Shown here piece by piece: positions 1 through 9,465 of a DNA stretch of 28,300 bases (its first letter is position 1; each line of letters begins with the position of its first letter). The position numbers and the translations under genes are program-made. The notes under the pieces are model-generated. The model had not been told where the DNA came from and ran no database searches. It saw only the letters and a program-made list of their open reading frames with translations. This stretch comes from Chara braunii. Lineage: Eukaryota > Streptophyta > Charophyceae > Charales > Characeae. Where the stretch lies: the NCBI GenBank assembly GCA_003427395.1, contig BFEA01000210.1, positions 1,429,357 to 1,457,656 of the forward strand. The letters are read 5' to 3'.

Positions 1-438
1 GGGGGTCTGGGGGTGAAACCCCTACCGCGGCTTGGGCCCCGGGGATCCCCGCGTGACAACCCTGATTCCCAACCACAAGAACGAGGAGGTGGTTGGCAAT
101 GGTTGCTGCAACATGGGGGAGGGGGCTGATTCCGGCCCTGTGGTCCGACAAGATTTCCACCACGCCCGAGGCATAAGGAAGGCAAACCCTGGAAAGAGAT
201 GAACTTATCAGAGTTCCAATGGCGCCATCGTCACAACAGCCAAGCCTTAAGTGTGGCAAGCAAGGCGCATCATTCCCTTTTGTCCACAGTTGAACCAGCC
301 AGCATCACAACAACAACAACAAGGTTATCAACCATGGAAAGAGAGTGGCCAATTGAAATAGCAACCTTTTCTACCAGGGCGAAGAGCGTTAGTGGAGAAA
401 ATGCACGCGTGGAGGAGAACCCTTTTGACTCGTAGACC
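1..438 (+). pseudogene. Possible gag 3' remnant of the Ty3/Gypsy element
   Basis: This stretch lies directly upstream of the protease-like region, where gag is expected. No frame stays open throughout. One frame carries a glutamine-rich run (ASQQQQQGYQP, about 295-335), and another carries KCGKQG near 250-265, which weakly resembles the second half of a CCHC zinc knuckle; its partner Cys and His are missing. The first 60 bases are G/C-rich. Assignment to gag is by position only. Confidence 0.4.
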
Positions 439-1016
439 ATGACAAAGGTTGAGGTAGCCAACCCCTCAGATAGTTGTCCAAAGGTCGCTTGTTGTAGGAT
501 CTCTTTCAGCGGTCCACTGATAAACATAGGCAAGGAACTAATCACTCTTCACAAGGTAAGGGCTGCTAAAAGGAAAATAGAAGGGCAGCTAGTGATAGCA
601 GATGTAGAATATAGTAAAATGAGCATGGGTGCAATGATAAATAGTGGGTTCGCCAAGAGTTATATCTCCCATAGGGCAGTAAAAAAGTTGCATCTAGGAA
701 CGAAGGTTCATGATTTGGAAGAGCGTGTAGTCTCGAGAATGGCCAACAATAGTTTGATGAGTGTGGGCCAATACCTTAAGGGGTTAAGGCATACTTCCGA
801 ATAGAGGGTGGAGAGAAAGTCGAGAAGGTATTACACTCTTTGACACTTCTAGTCGAAGAAATCCCGCCCTTCGATATGGTCTTAGGCATAGAGTGGGTAA
901 TGGCAGCAAAAGTAGATGTGAAGATGAGCAAAGTTGAGTGGTGGTTGCCTGGTCAGTGTAAGAAGGATGAGAAGAAGAAAGTATATAAGTATCATTGGTT
1001 CAATTTTAAATCCTGA
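439..1016 (+). pseudogene. Retropepsin-like protease region, active site lost
   Basis: Residues 50-115 from the ATG at 439 follow the retropepsin pattern of plant Ty3/Gypsy elements: a beta strand, then the active-site loop, then SYISHRAVKKL. The usual D-S/T-G triad reads N-S-G because codon 640-642 is AAT (Asn), so the catalytic aspartate is gone. The frame stops at 802-804. The C-terminal half continues in another frame (about 786-1016) and carries FDMVLGIEWV, the family's flap-distal motif, before a TGA at 1014-1016. At least one frameshift therefore lies near 785. In a live element this enzyme would cleave the Gag-Pol polyprotein; this copy cannot. Confidence 0.85.
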
Positions 1017-1073
1017 GGATTTTGTTGACGTGCAGGGGGAACCCAAGGGAATAGTAGAAGGCCAACTAAGCAC

Positions 1074-2335
1074 CATATTGAGATTGAGTTAGGTAGCAAG
1101 ATTCCCAAGGGTCCCAGTTACAAGATGGCACCATACAAGTTAGAGGAGTTGAGAAGACAGATCCAAGAGTTGGTAGACAAAGGGTGGATTAAGTCATGTT
1201 CACCTCGCTATGGTGCACCTATTTGGTTTGTTCCAACGAAGGAAGGAGAGTTAAGATTGTGTATAGATTATAGGGGTCTGAATGCAATCATGGCGAAGAA
1301 TGCAAAACCACTGCCCCGTATGGATGAATTGTTGGAGAGGTTAAAGGGTTGTAAGTATTTCTCCAAGATAGTCTTGAAGTTAGGGTATCATCAAATTGAA
1401 GTGGCCCCCGAGTACCAGCCCAAGACAACCTTTAGAACTAGGCATGGCCACTATGAGTTCAATGTAATGCCATTTGGTCTGGCTAATGCCCTTGCTACCT
1501 TCCAGCGTTGTGTGAATGATTTCTTTAGACGCTGGTTTGACTTATCTGCAGTTGTCTATTTAGATGATATCTTAGATTTTAGCTGGAGAAGAGCACGAAT
1601 AGCATATACCTGAAGTCTTGACCAAGTTGAGAGAGAATAAGTTTCAGGTAAATCCCAAGAAGTGCGAGTAGCAAAGCAGCATGTGTTATATCTTGGCGAC
1701 ATCTGATGATAGGAACAATTGGAGATTGGTTGATGCCAAAGAACATCATAGAATTGCGCTCATTCCTAGGACTGGCTAATTACTATAGAAAGTTTGTCAA
1801 GAAATTTCCCACCGTAGCCGCATCACTTTATAGATTTTTAAAGGAGGCTATTTGGTTGCGAGACGAGGGCTGCACTTTATCCTTTAAAAAGTTGAGGAAG
1901 GCTTTTATTGAGTACCCGGTATTGAAGATTGTAGATCCATCTTTGCCTTTTGTGGTAACCACAAATGCTAGTCAGTATGGGATAGGAGTTGTACTACAGC
2001 ATGACGGCAAGGGCTATAGACCGGTAGATTTCATGTCCGAGAGACTGTCATAAGAGGAAGTAGTGGACTCTACCTACGAGCAAGAGGTATACTCCTTGTA
2101 TGAACCCCTATAGACCTGGCGACATCATCCTCTAGGAAGACACTTTAAGGTTTATTCAGATCACAAGACCCTATGGTGATTAAAGACACGAGCTCAAATG
2201 TCTACTAAGTTGCAAAGACGGGCTAGATTTATTGAGCAGTTGGACTTCGAGTTGAAATCGGTGAAGGGGAAGCACAATATTGTCACCGAGGCATTGCCCA
2301 AAAGAGCAGATTTATTTGGGATGATTGTTACTTAG
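1074..2335 (+). pseudogene. Reverse transcriptase and RNase H of the Ty3/Gypsy element, inactivated
   Basis: The frame entering at 1074 reads into the RT fingers (MAPYKLEELR at 1125) and runs through LRLCIDYRGLN, a palm motif A region, GHYEFNVMPFGLANA and YLDDI (1557-1571). Motif A normally has Asp in FSKIDL; here codon 1371-1373 is GTC (Val), so one of the three catalytic aspartates is lost. The frame shifts near 1590, and the linker region holds a stop. RT resumes at 1706 with [12 protein letters not shown] (thumb) and enters RNase H, where the first catalytic Asp of TDAS is Asn (1964-1966). Stops follow near 2051, 2113 and 2176, yet YEQE, YSDHK and the closing ALPKRADL motif remain readable to the TAG at 2333. 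Confidence 0.93.
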
Positions 2336-2342
2336 ACATAGG

Positions 2343-3355
2343 AAAGGACTCGCAACAGAAGATTATTTTTCTTTATGACGCAGACCCAATCTATATAGAG
2401 GTTATAGCTAAGGTAAAGGAAAAGTTGTATGAATGGCTAGAGTGCAAGATAGCTGACGGGTTGCTTCTCTTTCAGCCAATGGTGAGATAGACTGTGCGTT
2501 CGCTTTAGTGAAGAGATTAAGAGTATTTTCTTGGGAGAAGCTCATGATTCGGAGGATATTTTGGCTGGAAGAACGCTTATGCTAGCTTACTATGCTCTTA
2601 CATGTGGCTTCGAAAGAAGTCAGAGTGTATCACTTACATACAAGAATGTAGAGTATGCCAAAGGAACAAGAGTACGACTCAAGCCCCATTAGGACTCTTG
2701 AGACCCCTACCTATTCCCCCAAGACCTGGAGACTCAATATCTATAGACTTTATGAACATCAAGGTCAAGAGCCCAATGGTCAGATGGAGTAGATGGAGCA
2801 GATGAATGAGTTTTGCAACAAACCCTTCGTATGTATATCAGACCAGATGAAGTAGGTTGGACAAGCACCTCCCGAATGTTGCTAGTGCATACAATAACTC
2901 AATGCACCTGTCGACAAACAGGACACCTAATGAATTCCACCAGGGGTGGAAGCCAGGAAGACCTATAGATGGACTAAACCAGATCCAGATTCGGAGACTA
3001 CCACCCGACACCCATGAGTTTGCACTGAAGTATGAGAAAGACGTACAACAAGTTACTGAGAATATCCAGCATGCCCAATTCAAGATGGTGGAGCAACCTA
3101 ACAAACACCGAAGTTCTTCAAAGTTCGCAGTAGGTGATTTACTCTGGGTGAAGTCCAAGGAATTTGTGCCTGAAGAAGGGATTTCTCAAAAAATTGCTAC
3201 CTGCGCGTAGAGGACCATGAGAAATTCTAGATGTCAAGGGAGACGTTGGCGGTATGTCTTACACGGTTGATGTTCCTCCGCACCTTCACACTTATCCAGT
3301 CTTCCATGGTTTGGACTCTGGAGTTGTTGCCTGCGAATTTGAGACAGTCCTTTCC
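2343..3355 (+). pseudogene. Integrase of the Ty3/Gypsy element with deleted catalytic core
   Basis: The N-terminal part reads DGLLLFQPMV, then FLGEAHDSED, with the first zinc-binding His at 2542-2544. After a frame change it reads ECRVCQRNK, with zinc-binding Cys at 2647-2649 and 2656-2658. The usual second His (GGHFG) reads GGYFG. The first core Asp is present in SISIDF (2746-2748). The rest of the core, including the second Asp and the Glu of DD35E, is missing: sequence jumps within about 2780-2850 to the C-terminal LPNVASAYNNSMHLST. The GPY/F-like end lies in a third frame (KLLPARRGP, stop, EILDVKGDV) and closes with PPHLHTYPVFHGL at about 3270-3310. Confidence 0.92.
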
Positions 3356-3387
3356 CTGACGTAGATCAATGATTTTGCCTGATATGA

Positions 3388-3594
3388 ATGGTAGATATGA
3401 CATTGACGGCATCGTAGGCTGAACTTAGAACCGGTAGAAGGGGGAGACCGAGTCAACAGCTTAGAGTCAGATGGCAATACCGAGACCCGGAAGACGATAG
3501 GTGGTTCCCCGAAGAACAACTGCATGAAACCGCACCTGGCATAGTCTCGCATTATGAGCAAGCAGGCAAAGGGATTCATGAGTTTCACAGGTAG
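3388..3594 (+). pseudogene. Degraded chromodomain-like tail of the integrase
   Basis: After the integrase end, one frame reads YDIDGIVG (about 3395-3418). A shifted frame then reads RRGRPSQQLRVRWQY, EDDRWFPEEQL and IVSHYE up to a TAG at 3592. This resembles the C-terminal chromodomain of plant chromoviruses: a YEVExIL start, an xRGR turn, an LVKW-like strand, a TWEP-like segment and a terminal helix. The aromatic cage is only partly recognisable. In live elements the domain guides integration to chromatin. It supports a chromovirus assignment within Ty3/Gypsy. Confidence 0.65.
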
Positions 3595-4429
<835 letters not shown>

Positions 4430-4626
4430 ACCTGCTTGTCATTGTTGCGGGTGGCCATAGCCGCGACCTTGAAGAACCTGTGTATATCATTTTCAAGTTG
4501 TAAATAAGTTGTGTGTGTGCTTGTATCAGGTGGATCTTGGTGTTTTGACATAGATCTTGATCCGCTGTAAGGTGGAACAAATCAAGTAACTAGTTCTGGG
4601 AGCCTAATTCAATACTAAACTTGAGA

Positions 4627-4740
4627 ACTTAAAACCTCCAGTTCAGGAAAGGGCCTATGTTCCAGGTCATGCGCAAGGAGGCCACTTAAAACCTCCAGTT
4701 CAGGAGAGGGCCTATGTTCCAGGCCATGCGCAAGGAGGCC
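4627..4740. repeat. 57-bp tandem duplication
   Basis: Two adjacent 57-bp units (4627-4683 and 4684-4740) start ACTTAAAACCTCCAGTTCAG and end CGCAAGGAGGCC. By eye they differ at two positions, both transitions, so the duplication is recent. Confidence 0.95.
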
Positions 4741-4771
4741 ACGCTTTTGATATACCGCCCTGCACACGGCT

Positions 4772-4981
4772 GGTTCAATTCACACTCGATGGAAAAAGGT
4801 CCCAAGTTCAAAATTGCCCACAGAGGACTGGTGGTTTGGTGGTTCAACTCACCAGTCCCTTTCGCAACTAATTTTGGTCTAGCGAGGCAGCCGCCGGCCG
4901 GTTCACTTCACAGTATGGGAAAAGACGTCCCAGACTCCCAGGTGAAAATCACCCTTGTTCCAACGTGGCGGTTCACACGTT
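4772..4981. repeat. Four GGTTCA motifs, two inside short hairpins
   Basis: GGTTCA(N)TCAC-type motifs begin at 4772, 4841, 4900 and 4970, spaced 69, 59 and 70 bp. The second lies within a hairpin with 9-bp arms GGACTGGTG (4828-4836) and CACCAGTCC (4850-4858). The fourth lies in CCAACGTG/CACGTTGG (4960-4983). Function unknown; possibly remnants of a short element. Confidence 0.55.
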
Positions 4982-4983
4982 GG

Positions 4984-5720
4984 CATAGTTGGGGGCTCGG
5001 ATTACCGGACGGAAAAGCCTGGTCGTGCCAGGCAGAAAGGTGCAATTTCGTGTCAGTGTCCGTTTGTTTTTCTCGGTGCGCAGTAGAAATCTGGATCAGG
5101 AAAAAGAGGCTTGGAGGGACTGGTGGTTGAACATCAACCACATGCTAGTTTCACAGTCATATGTGGTGGATCAAGACCCACTTCAAGAACAGGGGTATCT
5201 GGGGGAATGGGGTTTTGCAGTGCCCTGAAACTTTATCCCACACAACTTCCTTTTGGTGTCAGCTCCGCGCATTTCTGTAGGCAACGGTCCCTTTCCTTTG
5301 TTTTGTTATCATATTTTCTTCCCTGAGTGTGATTTGCTGGTACCGTAATTCTTTTCGTTCTGAACTTTTCACTTTTGTCATTCCTCATTCCTGATCAATC
5401 TTGCCAGTCTAATGCTGCAATGATTCACATGAATTTCCCCTCCGCGGACCTCCCACCCGCCCCACCCCACCTCACCCCACCCCGCCTCACCCTAAAGGGC
5501 TCTCAGCAAAGACTGAGGTATAGGCTGGTAAAGGCCTCGACGTCAGAAGGGCATGTGGAAAGGAAGAGTGTTTTAACTTTTAAGCCTTCCAGTCTTTCTT
5601 TCACCAGAGTGGTGCACCTCCAATAGTTTGGAGAACTGAACTTCGGAACACGTTGGAAGCCTGAGTTGTCCAAATTTCTGTATTTAAATTTTAGAAACAA
5701 CAGCAGACGCAGCATGTTTT
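4984..5720. other. No recognised gene or element
   Basis: Mixed-composition DNA with a C-rich patch (5446-5490). ORFs here overlap on both strands and show no domain or family motif. Confidence 0.4.
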
Positions 5721-6147
5721 GAGTTCGCAAAGGCAGAAAAAACAGGCAGTCGACCACTTTGTCATGGCCGGAGTTCGAAAAGGCGGTTGTAACTCAGGCC
5801 GGCAGTGGTGTCAGGGTGCCAGTTTCGTTAACGCGGTTGTATTTTTTTTAATTTTTTTTCTCCGGCGTCAGTTTTTTTTTTTTTTTTTTTTTTTTTTTCG
5901 CATGGCCGCGACCATGTTGCCACGGCCACGATGTATGGCTGGGCCAAGGCCGCGATGTCTAGGCCACGGCCGTGATGTCTAGGCCACGCCCGTGGCTGGC
6001 CATGGCCATGATGGGCCACAGTTGCGGGGGGGGGGAATCACAACCGCCTTAACAAAACCGCCACCCTGACTGAGTTACAATCGCCTTTTCAAACTCAGGC
6101 CATGACAAAGTTGCCAACTGCCTGTTTTTTCTGCCCATTACAAACTC
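5721..6147. mobile_element. 427-bp nonautonomous element with long terminal inverted repeats
   Basis: The left arm (5721-5841) and right arm (6040-6147) are long inverted repeats. Shared blocks include GCAGAAAAAACAGGCAGT, ACTTTGTCATGGCC and AGTTNGAAAAGGCGNTTGTA. The left arm carries an extra 13 bp (GCCGGCAGTGGTG), which accounts for the length difference. The centre has a T27 run (5872-5898) and GC-rich short repeats, but no transposase. Arms over 100 bp suggest a Mutator-like nonautonomous element. The flanks share only CATGT on both sides, so a target-site duplication is not established. Confidence 0.85.
5903..6018. repeat. GC-rich ~20-bp tandem repeats inside the TIR element
   Basis: GGCCRYGATGTCTAGGCCAC is repeated at about 20-bp spacing, with degenerate versions on either side (GGCCACGATGTATGGC, GGCCATGATGGGCCAC). 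It lies between the two long arms of the 5721-6147 element. Confidence 0.8.
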
Positions 6148-6881
6148 CCATGTGACATTAACGTATTTCCCTCTAAATTTTAACATTCAAAAAATGGTGG
6201 CATAGCTGTTCTCCATGCTTGCCAAATCAGCAAAGAATGGCAGTAGGATTTGGCCCATGTGTCTTCCGGAACACACATTTATTGTGCAGGGTTCCTGGGC
6301 CGAGGCCTGCATGAATCACCCCATCTTTTCTTTGGAAGCTTTTGACCCCCTGCGGGGGGCCGGGGGTGGCGTGCACAGAATTTCTTCTGTCCTTTCGGGA
6401 ACTCCTCGCCATCTTCTAGCACCCCAGTAAAGCCCCACCGGGGGGTGTCTGCTGCACCTTGAATACTTCTAACCATATCATACCAGGCCTTCGGGACTGT
6501 GGTTGGTTGTTGATTGGTTCTCATACTGTGACAGAGAAGTACGGTGGTGATCACTAATGGCTGACAGGCCTGAAGATGCGGAAAAGTAATTTGCACTCTT
6601 TGAGATATGTACATATTTTGTTATTTACTTCTCTCTCCACTCTTCCCCGGGAAAAGATTGTGGCTCCCATGCCATGGTGCCCCTGGTATCCTGATTGGTG
6701 CATCCATTTCTGTAGTCGGTATCTTTGATGTGCTTTTGCTAAAAAGCTGTTGAATCACCGGTGCCGCTGATTCACCTTCTAAGAGAAGACAGGGATTTCT
6801 GATGTCAGAGTGTCTTTGTCTCATTCAGAAGGTTGGGCTTTCACTTCCCAGCTTCCACTGTTTGAGAGAGATCAAATGGCG
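6148..6881. other. No recognised gene or element
   Basis: Unique-looking DNA with small GC-rich palindromic patches (CCCCCTGCGGGGGGC near 6347). Frames on both strands are short and without motifs. Confidence 0.4.
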
Positions 6882-6890
6882 AAAAAAAAA

Positions 6891-6970
<80 letters not shown>
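6882..6970. repeat. A18 run followed by (AG)36 microsatellite
   Basis: A run of 18 A (6882-6899) is followed directly by a perfect (AG) repeat to 6970. An A-run adjoining a dinucleotide repeat is often the tail of an old retroposon, but no body is recognisable upstream. Confidence 0.97.
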
Positions 6971-6971
<1 letters not shown>

Positions 6972-7994
6972 CAAAGGTGGGCAGTCCATTCTGCAGAAGT
7001 GGAAACCGACCAGGTTGTACCCAAACCAAGGGTAAGGGCTGGGCCCCACTGGGACGAAGTATGTGCTATGGAGGGATGAACCTGGACCTAAATTGCGTAG
7101 GTTCATTTGAGATAAGCACAATTTATAGTATCAGTTTTGGTCTTTGTCTGTGTGTGCATGCGTTAGAATTCAGAAAGATAAAAAAGAGGAAAAGAAGGTG
7201 ATAAAAGCAGAAGCAGAAGGGAGGTGGAGAAGATAGAATGTACTTGTCGGTGGGCCTGAACATAACTGGTCATAAGTAAGATCGATGAGGTGATATGCCA
7301 GGGGCCTGCATGGCCAAGCTGTCAATTTCTCCAGCCAGCCATAGCAAAACCCTGGAGTGCTTTCCCTTCTTTTTCTTCCCCAAGACTGCTGTTGTAGTCT
7401 ATTCTTAAAAAAATAAAGTTAAAAAGCTGCAATCTATTCGTGGGGAGCTGCACGTGCTGGGAACCGGGCCCAGCCGTCCCTTATAACATGTACAGATTGT
7501 TGAACGACCCCGGGGCCATTACCCGGCATTCAACTGAGAACAGACAAAAGCAATATCAAAATTAGCACCTTTTAAACACATTTCAGTCCGCACTGCAGCA
7601 GCAGCGCCCTGTCCGGCCCTCTGTTGGGCCGCCAGTTTTGAACGAGTCTCCCTAGCTGCTTCTGTTGCACCACACTTCTGCTGCCACGTTCCAGAACGCA
7701 CTGAGCCGTCACCCCCCCCCCCCCCCCTCCTCTTCCCTACCAGACATATCAGCCAGGGATAGGGCAGTCGGGAGAAAAGGGTGAGGGAAATCAGAGGGAG
7801 GTCACATGGGGATGTTGAAGTCTATTCTGTTCGAAACGTCGAGCAGTAATCCATATTTGAGGGGGGGTGAAGCACACTGTGAGTTCCAGACCAGCACTTT
7901 TTCATGACCTGGGGACCAATTCCTCCATTACGTGCTTCGTATTCTAGGCAAGTCTTTGGGGTTACTATATAGAATTCCAACCTGACGGTTGCCT
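6971..7994. other. No recognised gene; C16 homopolymer
   Basis: No coding frame with family motifs. It contains a run of 16 C (7712-7727) and a small hairpin, GCTGGG/CCCAGC, near 7457-7475. Confidence 0.4.
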
Positions 7995-8147
7995 GGGAGT
8001 GCCTTTTCCTGTTTTTTTTTGTTTTTTTTTTGTAATTTGGACCATTTCTCGATTTATGCGTGTCATCCTTGCGAAGGGGCCATGCTAATCTTGTCTGTAT
8101 CATTCCAATTTTAACAGATGTCCCGAAGGACAGGGAGTGCCTTTTCC
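7995..8147 (-). pseudogene. U6 snRNA retrocopy with A-rich tail and 15-bp target-site duplication
   Basis: The minus strand from 8131 to 8034 is nearly full-length plant U6 snRNA. It keeps the 5' stem-loop (shortened by a paired deletion), AAAATTGGAA, AAGATTAGCATGGCCCC, CAAGGATGACACGC and the end ATAAATCGAGAAATGGTCC. The ACAGAGA box reads ACAGACA and the AGC triad is intact. After CCAAATT the Pol III T-run is replaced by an A-rich tail (8033-8010, with C interruptions). Exact 15-bp direct repeats GGGAGTGCCTTTTCC flank the insert (7995-8009 and 8133-8147). I see no plant snRNA upstream element or TATA box at the expected spacing. This is a LINE-type retroposition product, not an active U6 gene. 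Confidence 0.95.
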
Positions 8148-8184
8148 ACTCACTGATTTTTCCCAATCTTGTACAGTTTGGTCA

Positions 8185-8324
8185 GTGATTCCAAGCGGAC
8201 ACCTGGGGCCAAGTCCCACTTGACCGGATTCTTCATTTCTGGCCGTTGATTTTCATAATCTACGGTTGGGAATGGAGGATCCGGGTAAGTGGGACTTGGC
8301 CCCTGTTGTACTCAACGGAATCAC
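8185..8324. mobile_element. 140-bp foldback element
   Basis: GTGATTCC (8185) and GGAATCAC (8317-8324) bound a nearly complete inverted repeat. GGGGCCAAGTCCCACTT at about 8205 is matched by its reverse complement at about 8286-8302, then ACCGGAT-type sequence leads to a central palindrome GATTTTCATAATC (8248-8260). No coding capacity. It sits 38 bp from the U6 retrocopy. No target-site duplication is evident. Confidence 0.8.
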
Positions 8325-8364
8325 CTTGCTATGGACACATCCATACTTATGAGTTAGGACCCGA

Positions 8365-8560
8365 CGCCACTGGTTCTATGGCTGTGCTCAGGAAGCACTG
8401 TTTGGTCCTACGAGTTGTTTTAGCGCCCAGTCTCACCGGTGCTATGCCTGTACTCAGAAAGCCCACTGTGGTCTAAGAGTGGTTCAGCGCCCGGTCTCAC
8501 TGGTGCTATGCCTGTACTCAGAAAGCACACTGTGCTCCAAAGACTGGTTGCACTTAGGAA
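8365..8560. repeat. Tandem ~65-bp repeat, cluster A (three units)
   Basis: Units carry TGGTGCTATGCCTGTACTCA, then GAAAGC(A/C)CACTGTG and CGCCCRGTCTCA. The CTATG anchor falls at 8376, 8442 and 8506 (spacing 66 and 64 bp). The first unit is the most diverged. Related units recur at 9085-9290. Confidence 0.85.
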
Positions 8561-8747
8561 GTGCATTGTGGTTGTAAGCTTGATTAAACCACCAGTTTCC
8601 TCAAGCCTATTTTTCACAATAGTTGATTTTGCTAGCCTGTGCACTACCAAACTGCTGTCGGGGTCAGACCTGACAGTGGCAGCCATATCTGTTGCATTTG
8701 CACTAGAGTATATTTCCTTACGCAGCACAACCTACGCTACACGGATG

Positions 8748-8904
8748 AAGTTTTTCATACTTCTTTCACTGGAGGAGGTGACAAAGAAAATTGCCAAAGT
8801 GGAGAAGTTTTTCATACTTCTTTCACTTGAGGAGATGACAATGAAAATTGCCTTTCCTACTTCTTTCACTTGAGGAGATGACAACGAAAATTGCCAAAGT
8901 GGAT
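8748..8904. repeat. Three tandem units of a 45-57-bp repeat
   Basis: ACTTCTTTCACTTGAGGAGA followed by TGACAANGAAAATTGCC begins at about 8759, 8816 and 8859. The third unit lacks the AAGTTTTTCAT lead-in. Repeated peptides in every frame reflect the repeat, not a protein. Confidence 0.9.
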
Positions 8905-9084
8905 CCAACCACCCCGGTAAGCAGAACCTGACGACAGCCCTGTGTTGAGGCACCACTATTCTGCACAGCTACCAGCCCTCGGCCCCTCTCCGGGGCCAAA
9001 AAAGGAAAGAAGTGTGCAGCTGGCGGCACAGTAGAGCTTGGCGCGCAGTGTGAGTCTGCCAGGCTCGGGTGTACTGGTGAAGGG

Positions 9085-9290
9085 CTAGGCTGCACTGGTG
9101 CTACGTCAGGGTTCATATTTCATAGTGTGGTCGTTAGACTGATGAACAGTCAGCCTCCACTGCTTCTATGTCTGTGCTGAGAATGTATAATTTGGTCCTA
9201 GGGCATTGTTTAGGAGCTTTCTCACTCAGGCCTTACTGGTGCTACATTTGTGCATGGAAACGATAGTATGGTCCTGACACTGATAAGGTT
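9085..9290. repeat. Tandem ~65-bp repeat, cluster B (three diverged units)
   Basis: CACTGGTGCTACG (about 9094), CACTGCTTCTATGTCTGTGCT (about 9159) and TACTGGTGCTACATTTGTGC (about 9235) repeat the cluster A pattern. Units keep the following (A)GTNTGGTCCT block, spaced about 65 and 76 bp. The intervening 8561-9084 holds the other tandem repeat and a segment resembling 13750-13880. Confidence 0.65.
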
Positions 9291-9465
9291 CATTGTGACT
9301 TGCGCAAACAGAGCTTGGCAGTTGGAGTTTAGAGCTTCGACAAAAAAAACATGTTGCAATGTTGTCAAGGGATCTAGACGTTTGGAGTTGTAACTTGAAG
9401 AAAGAAAGTTGTAACCTGTCGCAACATAAGCTCACTAAGGAAGTTCAATAAGTCATGATCATAAT

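Larger units (their letters stand above)
1..3594 (+). mobile_element. Decayed Ty3/Gypsy (chromovirus-like) LTR retrotransposon interior
   Basis: The + strand reads, in order, a possible gag remnant, retropepsin, reverse transcriptase, RNase H, integrase and a chromodomain-like tail. This is the domain order of plant Ty3/Gypsy elements, and integrase after RNase H rules out Copia. Recognisable motifs include [24 protein letters not shown], a CRVC zinc half-site and YNNSMHLST. The reading frame is broken at about 785, 1590 and 2550, within 2780-2850 and near 3190, and in-frame stops occur near 2051, 2113 and 2176. Neither LTR is visible: the 5' side lies outside the window and I found no TG...CA boundary after 3594. 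It is an old, immobile copy. Confidence 0.92.

Noticed and set aside
4841-4858. A tRNA T-arm at GGTTCAACTCACC
   Set aside because: No acceptor stem, anticodon arm or A-box could be placed around it.
6801-7121. Open frames over the (AG) repeat at 6.9 kb
   Set aside because: Produced by the dinucleotide repeat (RE/ER and SL runs).
8034-8131. An active U6 snRNA gene
   Set aside because: No plant snRNA upstream element or correctly spaced TATA box, no T-run after the coding end, a changed ACAGAGA box, an A-rich tail and flanking duplication: a retrocopy.
8365-9290. A CRISPR-like repeat array
   Set aside because: Repeats are diverged, adjacent and without spacers, and the genome is eukaryotic.
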